Assembly (NCBI GenBank): GCA_963170055.1
Contig: CAUJGJ010000161.1
Span: forward strand, 3,155,475-3,219,474
Origin: Halisarca cf. caerulea
Lineage: Eukaryota > Porifera > Demospongiae > Chondrillida > Halisarcidae
Reading direction: 5' to 3'
Length of the DNA stretch: 64,000 nt
Numbering within the stretch: position 1 is the first letter of the stretch; the number at the start of each line of letters is the position of its first letter. The notes below the pieces were generated by a model, which had not been told where the DNA came from, did not search any database, and saw only the letters and a list, made by a program, of their open reading frames with translations. Made by a program: the position numbers and the translations under genes. Shown piece after piece: positions 35,730-49,308 of the stretch.

Positions 35730-36183
35730 GATCATATACAAGGAATCATATGTAACTAAAATGCAGCAATGTTATAAGTATACATGCTATTATTATTACG
35801 AATAATTTTTATTTTTCTTATTTTGGCCTTTCCTTCGATCGAGCACTACCACTTGTCTAATGACTCACAAATATCTTCAATTTTCACCCTATTTAGTCTT
35901 GTATTCTCTTCTATTCCTACAACATATCTTCTCAAAAGCCTGCACTTACTCACATGCATGCCTCATTTGCAGCTACGCTAAATATATGTATAGAATATAT
36001 ATGGTATATCTAATACAGTGGAACTCGATTAGTACGTACCTGAGACTCATGCTTAAACCGTACTATTTTCTAATAACGACCCGAAGTTCCTATTCTGGTA
36101 TACACTTCAAATAATGTTTAGTACGTACCAGGATATGATATACTTCCAGTTATGACATACGAATTTTTATTGCCCTAACACAT

Positions 36184-37370
36184 TACGCATGTGGGACATG
36201 TCTATTTACATTTCAATGGCTTCCCAAAGTCGACGAAATACTGTTTGCAAATCCCTTCATTTCTTCACAAAATATTGTAGAATGACCAAGAAATGGTTAT
36301 GAGGCAGTACAAACATATCTAAGGTACACATGTAGCTACTTCTCTTCCACATTTCCTTTCTGATTGTTCTGTATTCGGCAATTTACCAGGTAGGTAAGTT
36401 AAGCAGTTTTTGGACGCGAGTAAATCAGAAAGTAGGCCTACAGACACAGGACAACGACTGAATGCTTCCTAATAAAAATATCTAACTTTCTACCAATGGG
36501 GGTTTTGGTTATTAAAATAGTTTTCGAGATATTGAGCAAATATTCTCGGGATGATAAAGGATTTGTCAATAACTTCTCTAAAAACAAGTACATTTAAACC
36601 CCCATTGGTGAATAGTTGAAGCTTTCAATGCTGATCACAATAAAACACTCGGAAGGTTCTTATGTTGCCCCGCTGATTTACTCTGCGACATGGCATCATG
36701 TAAGAAAGATCTCTTTCGCAAGGGGATTGTTTTCACATGATAGTCATATGTGATATGTGATGTGTCATCATCAAACTCTTCATACCATTGGAAAGTGACG
36801 ACCACTTCGAAGTTTGGATAGCATGGCAAGGATTAATACGTCGCAAGTGAGAACTATTGAGCAAAGGCAGGCCATTATCCAAACTTAAAGAATTTGAAGG
36901 CAGTTTACCAAAGAAAGTCGGCGATTGAGGAAATTTAAAGTGAATGAGTCATTTAGCGCTGATCACCGATATCCAAAAACAAGGTCTGTAATCATCATTA
37001 AGAACCTTACATCTGCATGCAAAGGCTATTTTACTAGCCTAAATACCTTAGAGTGTAATGAATCAACTTTGTGCAGCCTTTCAAATGCCTTGAACATACC
37101 ATTGGTTGTATCCGATAATCGATCGAAGTTTGAAAGTACTGCAGTCCCCGATTGTGTCTAACAAGCTTATAGGCAGTACTAATCCTCGGATAAAGGCTTA
37201 CAAAGCACCAAACGTACAATGAATGGCCACGCAGCACAAATGACTTGGCTTGCTCCTAAGCAAAAACGTCACGGAATGTCACGCGAATGTTACATGATTC
37301 AAAGCCATCAAAGTCAAAAATACCAGCCAATTAGTACGCAGTGAGATGTTGGACATGTCCCACATGCGTA
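36184..37370. mobile_element. About 1.19-kb TIR element, TACGCATGTGGGACATGT family
   Basis: The left end TACGCATGTGGGACATGTC and right end GGACATGTCCCACATGCGTA are inverted, with TA at the outer edges. An inner inverted pair ACCAATGGGGG / CCCCCATTGG lies at 36490-36610. Short open frames inside (36635-36829, 36925-37161) are not recognised. A shorter family member is at 59544-60275. Confidence 0.75.
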
Positions 37371-38413
37371 CCTTCATTTAGTAGGTACTACAAGAAAATG
37401 GCGTGTAAGAAATAACCTATTTTGATCGAAGAGAAGCTCAGAATAATCGCCAATATTCATTAGGGCAATTAAAACGAAATTAAGACTATATCTTAAGATA
37501 TATTCTTTCGTGATCAGTGCTTGAGACTAAAATAGTCAACAATCAGCATGACATGAAAGAATAAGGAGACTTTGGGACACTTATCGAATCATCCTCGCTG
37601 ATTGCATGGTATATACTGTTACAGTTAGCAGACTAAGTTTAATAGTTGCATCAACCAAGCTGAAGGCCAATTGCCTTGTATTAATTATATACAGTGTAAT
37701 CCTTCGGTTTAAGGCAAAACTCAAAGGGACCACCCTTAATTAAATGTTCCAGCATCTCAATTGAATTGATACAGAATAATTACCCTAATCCTAACCCTTA
37801 CTACCTTTGGACCTATAGTAAAGCATAGAATATTATATAGATTAATTTGTTAGTACTGTGTCTTGAAAGAAATTTCATAATAAAGAGGAACTGAACCCCA
37901 AAAAATTAATACCTGTTTTATGTCAAAAATAGATAATAGACGCTTAAAAATGGTATCAAGGATAATCATTCAAGTTGTACAGTGACCACAAAGTCACGCC
38001 TCCCTAGTACCATGTTTTTTTGGCGATCATGACGTGAAAAAACGTAGTTGGTAGGATTTTGCTGGTCGTTTGTATGGCGTATGTGCTGCTGTACCAGTTC
38101 GAACGAATTTTCAACAATGGAGAATTGCACGAAAGAGGCGCTTCAGCATTCAATTGTGAATCTAGCCATATCAAATTTGATGGCCTACTACAAAAAACAC
38201 CCGAGAATAACCGATTACGTTGGGAAACAAGTAATTCGGGGTAAAAAACGTGGGGCTGCCACCCCCTCGTCCCGAATTCAGTACTTGTGAATATAACAGT
38301 TCATCTCTGCAACAATGGTATCAGGTTTACGAAGAAGTTTTATCCTTCAGCTTTGTATTTTTCACCTTTGTTGCAATTTTGAAGAAAATTCGGTACATTT
38401 TGGCGAAGTTCCA

Positions 38414-38984
38414 CAGGGGCGGATCCAGGGGGGGGGGGGGGGGGGGGGGGCAGGGGGGCCAGTGCCCCCCCCCTTCACCCAAACCTCAGATATTTTTTTG
38501 GTTTGGCCTACATCAATGTTAAAGTGCCATGCAATCACAAGGGTAGTATATATAAGTTTAAGCATATCATATTATGATGAATATGACTATAGTATTAATG
38601 ATTAACTTAAAACAGTCTCTTTGTAAGCTTCAAAAACCTTTTAACTACGTGCTAGCGCTGAACGCAACAGTCTCCAGCTTGACGCCATTTTAATAGCATA
38701 ATAATGCGTAGTAAGCACGTACAGGTATATAGATTATGAAGTCTATCAGACCAGGCTACAAGGTAGCGATCGCGATCGAACGAAACTAGGTAGTAACCGT
38801 CGGACCGGGATGATTTGATAAAATAAGAAAACGAGGATTAGAATACTTCAATAGTATTATACACAGCACCTTTGTGACTATATGATTGTGGCCTGCGGTA
38901 CATTTCTAGACCTGGTAGGCCACCTATGGCAGCCAAATTTTTTTGCTATGTGCCCCCCCTTCCAAAATCCTGGATCCGCCCCTG
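38414..38984. mobile_element. 571-bp TIR element, CAGGGGCGGATCC family, with 5-bp TSD
   Basis: The ends CAGGGGCGGATCCAGG and CCTGGATCCGCCCCTG form a near-perfect inverted repeat, flanked by TTCCA (38409-38413 and 38985-38989). A poly-G tract of about 20 bp follows the left end. Terminal sequence and 5-bp TSD match the element at 27559-28191, so I group them in one superfamily. Confidence 0.88.
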
Positions 38985-38995
38985 TTCCATACATA

Positions 38996-40238
38996 GAGTA
39001 AAGCAACATAATTCGGTCACATCAGAATTCGGGCGCCCATTTCTCAACACCCGCTAGGCACAAGTCAATGAATCTGGTACCAGAAGATTCCTCTTCATAA
39101 ACTATATTTACTGACTAGACAAGACTTGCACGCGTACTGTCACTTGCCTAAAATTAGTCTATGCAGTGAATGTTAGGCAAGTGGCAGTGAACATGTATAA
39201 TCATCGAAGCATAACTCAGACAAGGAATAACCATTTCCCTCCAAAGTGCAGTATGTTTTGCCTTAAGGATGTACAAATGGTTATCCAATATTTCACGGCT
39301 GCTACAGCACTCTGTGCAGAGTTAGAGCGGTTTTTCCCAATTCTAATGTCTTCGTGCGTGACCGAATTTTGGTGTTGTTTAGGAGGATGGAAACACCCGC
39401 TGTGTTCTCAGCGGAAGAAGAGCGCTTTTGCTCAAAACTTGAGTATGCTAAGACCTAAATATGTACCTAACACCTGCACGTTTTCTAGCTGGTTTCTTTG
39501 CCGAAGAAAAGAATTGCGAGCTAGTGTCTCAATTAGATTGAAAATGACCGAATAGTGATCCATCACGTGAACAAAATGGCTACCACCACGTGGCGAATGA
39601 GTGAAATGAACAAGAAATAGGATGACGAAGATAGCCACGATCAATGAAGATTAAGATAAGAACGGTGACTAGGAGCTGAGGCAACATTTTTTTCCAATTA
39701 GAAACGCGGAGGATGATGGCAGCGATTTGGAAACCCCAACGCGAATTTAGCACTGCTGCCACCATATTGATTCAATGGTCTGTTGCCGAGATGTTGCTTC
39801 TTTGAGCTCCGGCCTTGCCTGGGAAGAACCCAGCGTCCTAGACCAACAGTCACATAACCCGCTATCAGCCTTGCCAGGGCCTGGAACACCCCAGTACAGC
39901 CCCAGAGCTGCCAGAGGGCCTATTACCCCTGAGTCCAAGGCTTCATCCAGCTAAGAGAAACTTAAGTAGTGTAGTTGTAGGTCATAAGTAGATACTCTTA
40001 GCAGGATTTTTGTATCTTATTGTTACTTTGATTAGTAATAATGAGTGTCTCCCCTTCGGTCACTGTCTAAAATGGACGAGATCCCTGCCGTACTTCGACG
40101 CGTTAAAGTCTTGTCTCGTCAGTAAATATAGTTTATGAAGAGGAATCTTCTGGTACCAGATTCATTGACTTGCGTCTAACGGTTGTTGAGAAATGGGCGC
40201 CTGAATTCTGATGTGACCGAATTATGTTGCATTACTCT
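38996..40238. mobile_element. 1.24-kb DNA element with about 115-bp terminal inverted repeats
   Basis: The left terminus (AGAGTAAAGCAACATAATTC onward, about 38996-39112) recurs inverted at 40125-40238; shared words include TCTGGTACCAGA, CCTCTTCATAAACTATA and GGGCGCC. Long terminal repeats of this kind suit Mutator-like or other non-autonomous DNA transposons. A 129-codon plus frame (39166-39555) lies inside but shows no transposase motif I recognise. It starts 11 bp after the previous element ends. Confidence 0.85.
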
Positions 40239-40732
40239 ACTAACGACATCTTGTCTGAAATCCAAAAATCCTATCTGAGATCTGGAAATCTTAGGCGAAA
40301 TCTTGAAATCTTGAAATCTCGTTAGGCAAAATATTGTAAAACCTTATTCCAAAATCTTTCATATCTTTAAAATCTTGTGAAATCTCTTAGGAGTTCGAAA
40401 TCTCGTACGTCATATGGGGGGGGAACACTCATTATTACTTCCAACTGGGTAATAATGGATACAAAAATGATCAAAAGAAAGAGATCAAGCCTCGGACACA
40501 GGGGTACAGGTGACAAGTAAAAGTATTCTAGTCATAGGAAAACCTGACAAGGCATGTACAGAAAGAAAAGGAAAAAAAAACAACACATTGACAAGGAGCA
40601 CAAGACATACAAATACAAATAATATGGTTATATAAGACATACATATACGTACAAATAACATACGAGACTGAGTATACACATATAAATAATAACAATCAGT
40701 TCGGAGACATACACTGTACATATTATACCATA

Positions 40733-40797
<65 letters not shown>
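40733..40797. repeat. (AC)n microsatellite
   Basis: Uninterrupted AC tract of about 65 bp. Confidence 0.97.
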
Positions 40798-40800
<3 letters not shown>

Positions 40801-40835
40801 TTGTCATACATACATACAGAAAGCATATACAATGA

Positions 40836-41277
40836 TTAGCAGTTCCAAATGGGGTTCTTGTGGGCTGCAAAGATCGTATGCGATGAAGAGATGACTGATT
40901 TAGATAGTTTGTCCCTTAGCGACACCCTTTCGGCCTTGATGCTAGATGGAGCTGCATCTTTCAAGGATTGGAAGAAATGTGGCAGATGGTGGCCCAAGCA
41001 ACCAATTTCAATGGTGATGAGACTGGCCTTCAAACCAAGGCTAGCGAGGTTAGATAGAACAAGTTGATAGACTAAGTTTTTCACTCTTCCTCCGTTTGGC
41101 TTGAGCCAGGTTGTCCTCACTGTTCCATGGAACAGTGAGTTCAACAAGGGTTGTACTGTCCGACGATATGATGGTGATATCAGGACGAGCGGAGGTGGAC
41201 AGGATTTCTCCCTGTTCCCCGGCCTGTTGCGGACTTCGGATATCGACTATAACATGTTTTAGCATCATATCAGACAT
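40836..41277 (-). pseudogene. C-terminal fragment of a retroelement protein, frame-broken
   Basis: The minus-strand frame at 41050-41277 reads SARPDITIISSDSTTLVELT, VPWNSEDNLAQAKRRKSEK; the overlapping frame 40836-41147 continues LVYQLVLSNLASLGLKASL, ITIEIGCLGHHLPHF. The RPD...VELTVPW...A..RK..KY layout with a later EIGCLG is a recurring C-terminal domain of non-LTR-type retroelements in aquatic animals and resembles a PD-(D/E)XK nuclease signature. The two parts are in different frames, so a frameshift near 41088 has broken it. No RT is seen next to it. Confidence 0.62.
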
Positions 41278-41568
41278 TCTATACCACGTAACTCAGTATA
41301 GAGTTTCTATGGTTATATGGAATTGCCCAAAAGTGATCACACATGTATTCCGGTATTATAATAGCATAAGTTGCGGGGAAGTGCTGAAAAGTAGACCAGG
41401 GTTAATGTTATAAGCCCAAGAGTGATCGTACTTTTACAGTGACACACACACAGCAGCGCACGAGCACTTATGATCGAGTTTTAAGTCAAACTATACCTTG
41501 ATGAGCTTGAAGAGCAATGCCGCGTTCCCAAATGTCCCTTTGGCAAAAACAATGATCAGCCATTTTAC

Positions 41569-41731
41569 TAGCTCGTCAACAGACCCTGTTTCGCCTCGTA
41601 TTATGATCCGCCATGGCGGATCACAATAAACGAGGCGAAACAGGGTCTGGTAGACGAGACTAGCCGAGCCTGCAGTAAAAATGGCGGATCACAACAAACG
41701 AGGCGAAACAGGGTCTGGTTGACGAGACTAC
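41569..41731. repeat. Large inverted repeat around CCATGG plus an extra direct copy
   Basis: Arms of about 45 bp (AGACCCTGTTTCGCCTCG ... GATCCGCC and the inverse) meet at 41613/41614. A third copy of the right arm follows in direct orientation at 41680-41731. The hairpin is imperfect: one arm has TATTATG where the other has ATAAACG-type spacing. Confidence 0.9.
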
Positions 41732-41734
41732 CAT

Positions 41735-42700
41735 GTTACTTATAATGGTCGTTTTCAGGTTTCTTGTCCGGTGTCACGGAACATTTCATCCCCCCGAATT
41801 TTTATCAACCCGGATAGGATAATTATGCTAACCGGGCGGATAATTAGTCCTAGTATAGATTAGAGTAATGTGGGGAGTTATGGGACACCTAAGGGTCTTT
41901 CATTGTAGAGAAGCAACAGATGAAGTTGAAGAATAATTTACTAGCATTCCAGTTAGGGCCACATATTATCTATAATTGAACATAGAATCCAATGACTCAC
42001 ATGCATATAAGCGAAGATACAAAGAGTTCTTCAGGGACACTTGGGTAGGCCATTATTGGTCGCGTAGCCTAATAATGGCCGCTCTTCACACACAGGGCTC
42101 TGTCTCATGTCATCAATAAATTTCATTTATTTTTTTTTCCTAGCATGGAAAACAGCATGTTTTTAGCTTTTTGATGATGTATTTTTTATTTATGTTCTTT
42201 GTTATATTTTGGGCTATCATCACTACTTTGAAACTGAGCACTGATTTCTTAGCTTCTTCAAGACATTTTTAAGGTAGGAATACAGTAGTTGGTAACTTGT
42301 GTGCATTTACACTGTCACAGCCACCGAGTTGATTGCAATTAGATGGTGTGATCAACAGATGGAAAACGAACCTGCACAGCAATTTTGGAATTTTGCGCGC
42401 ACTTCCTGATGCCACTGTTCAAGTTATTACGTAATGGCTAGAAATAGCCTCCGTCCCGTGATACCCTACCCTACTCTATCCCCTGCCGGAATATTTTATC
42501 CTCGAGCCCCACGTGTAAAGTCCTTCTTCTCTGTTATGCCTATTTGTTCTTTTGGTGTATCCTCGGGTGTATCTACCATACGCAAGGACTTGATACACTC
42601 CAAATTACTCCAATTGGATCGCCACAATTCTATGTCTTGAACCTGAAGCGGAAGAGGTAATTTAAAAACGGCAGTCCAGCAGATAGAATAAGGGTTTCCA
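41735..42700. other. No gene recognised
   Basis: A 68-codon frame at 42434-42640 and other short frames show no motif. The segment separates the 41.6-kb inverted repeat from the first compound TG block. Confidence 0.4.
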
Positions 42701-42701
42701 C

Positions 42702-43163
<462 letters not shown>

Positions 43164-43706
43164 ATCAGTGTTGTGGCCATTACAGAGGTATCATAATCAA
43201 CTACCATTGCAATTATCTCGGTATCAAAGCATTACAATTACCATTACCACTACGGATCTCCACTAAAGTAATCAATTACCATTGCAACTACATTTCTACA
43301 ATTGCAATTACAATTACTAATTACAGATTTATTCTTGGATGCTTGCCAAGGTTATTACACCTTACCGAGATGTCATATATGTGGTAATCTAATTAAATCG
43401 TGTGATTGATGTTATTTTCCCGCTTCCACCAGCCACCTGGTTAACTGTAGCACAGAAAATAGCCCCAAACTAGCAAAAATCTACCTTCTTAGAGGGCAAA
43501 ATATATCCACAGATATACACAATATCCATCACAGTAGTTGCATGGTAATTGTGTAATTTGATGCAAATAGCAAAAGAATACCAACTACCATTACAACTAC
43601 TCTGAGACCGAAACAGCTCCATTACAATTATATTACCATTACAGGCAAATGTATACCTAATTACAATTGATTACAATTACTAATTACCAATACCACAACA
43701 CTGGTG

Positions 43707-44825
<1,119 letters not shown>

Positions 44826-45217
44826 ATAAGGATATAGGGATGTGTTATTTGGTAAGTACACTGCACTGATGATGGCCCAATAAGCTCATAACAGCTAGTG
44901 TAAACATATCCATGACTGTGTGCTTCTTGTCCATCCATGGCTATATATATATCTCATGTGCCATGAACCCTTATGCACACTTGTACACCCTCACAGACAA
45001 AGCTTTCATGTACTTGGTGTGAGGATCATTTCTAATGCAAAATGACACTATACTGTTGTGATAAATCAATATAAGGAAGTATATAATAATTATGCATATG
45101 TATTATACCAATCATTATGGTACACTTTGTAAAATGGAGTATTCTTAAACTATAGTGCCTACATCTACAGTTATACACTAGATATGGCAAAGATACAAAT
45201 GTACGTAACAAGCACAT

Positions 45218-46153
45218 CTAGCAGTCTCTACATAGCCACTGTGTGCTCTTATTATCAATTGATTTCTTGCTCGGCTGTACACGTCATATGTGGTACCATT
45301 CTCTGCAGTTTGAGCACTGAATCATGTGTCTAGAGTCAAGCATTCTGCAACTGCAGTAGATTTTGATAATGTCAGTGGATTTGACTCGAGCTAGACCAGT
45401 GCACCTTTGAATCTTCAGAATTGGAAAAGGGATAAGATTACCCTCCTTCAAACACCTCCATAGGTGACACCGCATCTCAGCTTGGTTGTAAAGCTGACTA
45501 CCTGGAGACAAGCCATATACCAGTGCAGTGGCATTGGCTATGGCTAATAGGCCGCAATCAGAACCACCAGATTGTAAATGTATGTCCATCATTTGAATCT
45601 TAATGTGTGATTGGTTTGTATGAAGCAGAGCTGCCACTTGACGCTTAGTGCAACTGCCAACTGATCGATGCATGCTGTCATACACCATCACCTGCTGTAC
45701 GCAAGAGCCCCCCACATTACTGAACATGAGTCAGTGATTTATGCCATCATGAATGATCTGCACAAACTCACCCCTCTCTACAGCAAATTGCAGAGTTGAA
45801 CCCAAGAGGGTGTTCTGGAACCCACTGTAGTGTGACAGCTGTTTCAGCAGCACTTGTGCAGCATTGACTGTATTGTCATTGAGCCATTCAGTGGGGCTCA
45901 ATATGATAGCTTCATCTTCCTGGGTAAGAGTGTAGAATTTGTTCTTGACCCAACACTTGGGTACAGGGTGTTGCTCTTTGAAAACATATGTATCCAAATC
46001 TATAATTTGGGCGGAAGGTAGTGAGGAGGCTTGGATTGAGGGGTCAGCTGGAGGAGAGCTAGTATCTGGGATAGGAGAGTTGGGTTGAGAACTGGTATCT
46101 GGAGCAGAGGTATCCAATCTTTTGAGAAAGAATCCACTAACCTGCTCTATGAT
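45218..46153 (-). pseudogene. Ulp1-like cysteine protease plus PHD-finger exon of a Ginger/KRBA2-like gene, broken
   Basis: The exon begins after TTTTGCAG at 46153 with a Ser/Pro/Thr-rich linker, then FYTLTQEDEAIILSPTEWLN (substrate-side start of Ulp1-like domains). The catalytic order is visible: H in DGINH (just before 45734), D in VYDSMHRS, and C in GGSDCGLLAIANA. The C-terminal PHD-like finger has YCSCRMLDSRHMIQCSNCRE, WYH, and WLCRDC before the stop at 45218. Two breaks are seen: a TGA at 45731-45733 directly after the catalytic His, and a TGA at 45284-45286 followed by CGT where a PHD zinc-ligand cysteine is expected. The protein would act as a transposase accessory or SUMO/ubiquitin-type peptidase in the family; this copy cannot. 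Confidence 0.78.
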
Positions 46154-46222
46154 CTGCAAAATCACAAATTATCGTTGAGAGAATATATAACAGCATCAAA
46201 TCACTGCAATTATATAAGATAA

Positions 46223-47024
46223 CCTTTTAACGTTTGCGTTTGCGCGATTTTTTTGTCCCCAAACGTTTTTAGGGCCATAAAGTGGCTCTTGAAGGCAGAA
46301 CAGATTAAACGCATTTCGAAGTATGACACCTATTGGAAAGCTTCGAAAAGTCCTTCAAATGCGTGGAAAGACATATCAGAAGACTTTGGGATCAAAAAGA
46401 TGACAAGATTCGCTATTTTATAGACTCCAAAAGACTTTTATAGACTTCAAAATATCCGTAAAAGTAATAGAGCAAATATCGATAAAATACTTTCAGCATG
46501 GGGGCTAGTGCACTTTATGTTCCATTACTGACTGAAATAAGAACAAAGAGTTGCATTCTAAGGCTTATGGTACAGTTCTGATTAACAAAGACGATTATCG
46601 TTCGGTAAAACTTTTTTAAGTACCAAAGTTTGCGACGAAACTGAATTAAATCTCACGTTTGACATTTGTAACACCATCAAAAGCTGTTGTAGGATTCTTT
46701 CCTGCTTCACTTTCTGTAATTTTGTCCAGAAGACTTGTCTACGTTGATTTTCGTGCATTAAATTGCACAAGAAGTTGACGAGACCGGCCATTTTTGTTGA
46801 GCTAACACCGTATATGTGTTGTATATCTCAGTAATTTCCAGTAAAACTAATATTTTATAAGGCTGTATCTTAGAAAGTACAGAACATATGATGTTCAAAC
46901 TTCATAAAAGAACTCTATTGAGTAGTATCTTGCTATAGTTAGCATATTAGTATAAATTCGATATCGCGTCAAAATGCAAACCATACCACAAAAGCCACTT
47001 TATGGCCTAAAAAACGTTAAAGGG
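46223..47024. mobile_element. 802-bp TIR element nested in the integrase locus
   Basis: The left end CCTTTTAACGTTT with CCATAAAGTGGCT further in, and the right end AGCCACTTTATGG..AACGTTAAAGGG, are inverted. ATAA flanks both sides (46219-46222 and 47025-47028). A minus frame of 69 codons (46582-46791) starts with MAGLVNFLCNLMHENQRRQV but is not recognised. Confidence 0.8.
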
Positions 47025-47043
47025 ATAATTATATGTATTGTAC

Positions 47044-47203
47044 CTTATTCCCATCAACCTGTTTCAAACGAAACAGTCCTTTTTCTAATGAGGCAATTAC
47101 CTCAAATGGACCTAGCCACTGAAAATCCAGACCACTGCCTTTTTGTCTTTTTCTTATGTAATCCATTTTTAGGACCTTTGTTCCAATTGGAAAGTGCCAA
47201 TGG
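47044..47203 (-). pseudogene. Second GPY/F-type module exon
   Basis: Between TTGCAG and AAG|GTACAA the minus strand reads HWHFPIGTKVLKMDYIRKRQ, then GSGLDFQWLGPFEVIASLE and KGLFRLKQVDGNK. WLGPFEV...LEKGLFRL is the GPY/F signature found after the integrase core. It is 160 nt, phase 2 in and phase 0 out, which does not fit directly behind the other GPY/F exon. It may come from a second integrase copy or be an alternative exon. Confidence 0.6.
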
Positions 47204-47301
47204 CTGCAATTTAGTGGTACAGAGGGCAAGCAGCTGGGGCTGTGATGTAGTGGCACAGAGGGTGAGTGGCTGGGGCTGTGATGTTGTGGTAAAGGTGTAT
47301 A

Positions 47302-47474
47302 CAGTCAAATCTCTTACAAAGTCACTGGATACAACATCACTCTCTCTACAACAACACATATGTTGGGAACTGTTTAACTGGTCTCTGTACAAAATGTACT
47401 GGTTACAACAACAATCTGGTTATGGCAGCACAAAACAGTGGAACCAATGGTGTCGTTGTAAACAGTTTTGACTG
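47302..47474. mobile_element. Small TIR (MITE-like) element
   Basis: Ends CAGTCAAATCTCTTAC and GTAAACAGTTTTGACTG are inverted and about 173 bp apart; TA precedes the left end. A similar internal word (TTACAAAGTCACT) occurs near 55086-55102. Confidence 0.6.
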
Positions 47475-47810
47475 TTATGTACATATACATGTTGGGTCAT
47501 GGTTGTGTGGAAATCATCATGCAGGTGATTTCCATACTTTCTGTGGCATTTTGTCCACCCTCATGCTTTCAAGAACCTTGACAGCTGAACCTGATAATAT
47601 TATAAAAGTATACTTATGATAAATAAACATTAATTAAATTATACATCACAATATATTTATATATTTTACATACACAGTAGAACCTGAGTATACAGTGAGT
47701 AATACCTACATGTGGTTAGGGACTACAAGGATAATATGATACCCCAGCTTATAACTACTATAATATATACTTATAATCTAATATAGTTGAGCATATATTA
47801 TAGTACTTAC

Positions 47811-47936
47811 CATAACTGATATCCAATGATTCATTGGGGCTACATATAGTCTAAGCCGCATGGCTAACAGGTAATACAGATGGTATGGTTGAACTTGGAG
47901 GTGAGCATGGAGAATGTAAGGTTTGCTGAAGTGAGG
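47811..47936 (-). pseudogene. Possible linker exon of the integrase gene
   Basis: The sequence lies between ATCCAG and ATG|GTAAGT. Continuing the phase of the GPY/F exon it reads ASLQQTLHSPCSPPSSTIPS, VLPVSHAA and then an in-frame TAG, then TICSPNESLDISYG. The Ser/Pro-rich character suits the spacer between integrase and Ulp1 domains, but phase at the downstream border does not match the next exon, so the model is tentative. Confidence 0.35.
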
Positions 47937-47988
47937 CTGGATAATATATATACAATAATCAAAAATATACATGATTTTCAATTTATTA

Positions 47989-48127
47989 CAGTAGAACCTT
48001 GTTAGTAAGAACACTGTTAATGAATAATACCTTCATGGTTAGGACCCATGGTTAGCAAGTACTACTGATGGTGAGTAGCTAGCAATATGGAGGGTCCCCA
48101 CATGTACTCACTAACGAGGGTCGATTG
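47989..48127. mobile_element. 139-bp MITE
   Basis: Ends CAGTAGAACCTTGTTAGTAA and its imperfect inverse (ACTAACGAGGGTCGATTG), flanked by TA on both sides. Tc1/mariner-pogo style. Confidence 0.72.
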
Positions 48128-48155
48128 TACATTAAAAATTTGCTTATACTTGTAC

Positions 48156-48381
48156 CTTCTTCTAGTGGAAGACATTTTCCTGGCTCATAATACTCCTTAA
48201 GTACATTGCTGCTATACAACTTCTTAAGATGCTTATCAGCTGCAGACTTTAAACAGTAACGACCTTTGCTAAGCTTCTCCACCACTGTGTAAAGACCAAG
48301 CCACTTTGGATCCATTTTTCCACCCATTCTGTGAGAGTTCTTCATATTCTTTAGAAGAACTTTGGACCCAACTGCAAAATC
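48156..48381 (-). pseudogene. GPY/F-module exon of the integrase gene
   Basis: The acceptor TTTTTCCCAG leads into DFAVGSKVLLKNMKNSHRMG, then GKMDPKWLGLYTVVEKLS, KGRYCLKSAADKHLKKLY and NVLKEYYEPGKCLPLEE before GTACAAG. WLGLYTVVEKLSKGRYCL is the GPY/F motif that follows integrase cores in chromoviruses, Ginger transposons and KRBA2-like proteins, and is thought to aid DNA or chromatin binding. This exon itself is unbroken (phase 0 in, phase 1 out, 226 nt). Confidence 0.78.
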
Positions 48382-48487
48382 CTGGGAAAAAGTCGATCAA
48401 AAGTAAATGTGCATGGTAGTAATGCAGATCATCTAGTAAGTATAAAGGTGAAGTAAGTGAGGAGAATAAAAATTCTGTTAGTACGTA

Positions 48488-48823
48488 CAGTAGAACCTCG
48501 CATATCCGGCCCCCGTAGTTACGGGCACCTCACTCAACCGGGCAGTGTTTCATGCAGGTACTTCTATTATCAGTGCTAATGTGGACTACATTATGGGTCT
48601 ATAGCTGTACTATGTGGTGTGTGTGCATGTTTAGTATCAGGTAACATGACTGGTAGAAAGCATCCACTTGTCACTGCTTAAAGGAAAATAAAGAAAAAAG
48701 AATATTTAAAGTGTGAAATGTCTCAACGTATACACAGGTAGTAGAGGATTCATACTTACGGGCACTTTCACAATTACGGGCCCCCCTTGGTCCCAAACTG
48801 CCCGGATATGAGAGGTTGCACTG
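48488..48823. mobile_element. 336-bp MITE with CAGTAGAACCTCGCATATCC ends
   Basis: The left end CAGTAGAACCTCGCATATCC and right end GGATATGAGAGGTTGCACTG are inverted, with TA duplications at 48486-48487 and 48824-48825. Subterminal TTACGGGC blocks are also inverted. This is a classic pogo/Tigger-type non-autonomous element in an intron of the integrase gene. Confidence 0.88.
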
Positions 48824-48869
48824 TATATAATACTAATACATGCCAAGGAAATATGCTGAAGAAACTTAC

Positions 48870-49308
48870 ATGGTTGCTGTCATGTTTGGCATCATAGTAT
48901 GTCTTTTGTTGTTCCTGGGCAGCTTCTATGTTGCGATGAGCTTTCTTGTGATACTCTTATCTCATTTGAAGGACTTTGCTGATGGTTTCCTGAGTGGTTA
49001 ATGCTGCGTTGGAAATCAACGCAGGGTTTTCGGCTGATCCATCAGCTGTTGCTAGCTCATAATCAATTGCCTTCCGAGGGTGGCAGTTGTACATCAAAAA
49101 GAATGGGCTGAATTTAGATGAGTCCTGCACACTAATCCTGTAGGCATACAATGCTGCATCTATGCAGTCATCCCACTCTTTGGTCTCCGTCATCATCTTC
49201 CTCAGTGTGTGGGTAAGCGTTTGGTTGGTTCGTTCATCCAGATCATTGGTCTGGGGATGGTACGCACTGCTTATCCGATGCTCCACTTGTGTACGTTCAT
49301 AGAGAGAC
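48870..49308 (-). pseudogene. Integrase core, C-terminal half, with an in-frame stop
   Basis: The acceptor TTTTATAG is followed by SLYERTQVEHRISSAYHPQT, NDLDERTNQTLTHTLRKM, then ECDD-like WDDCIDAALYAYRIS, FSPFFLMYNCHPRKAIDYEL and TISKVLQMR. The glutamate of the DDE triad is in LDERTNQ. A TAA at 48957-48959 interrupts the frame, after which EYHKKAHRNIEAAQEQQKTY and YDAKHDSNH continue to the GTAAGT donor at 48870. The domain would cut and join transposon ends; this copy is inactivated. Confidence 0.85.
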
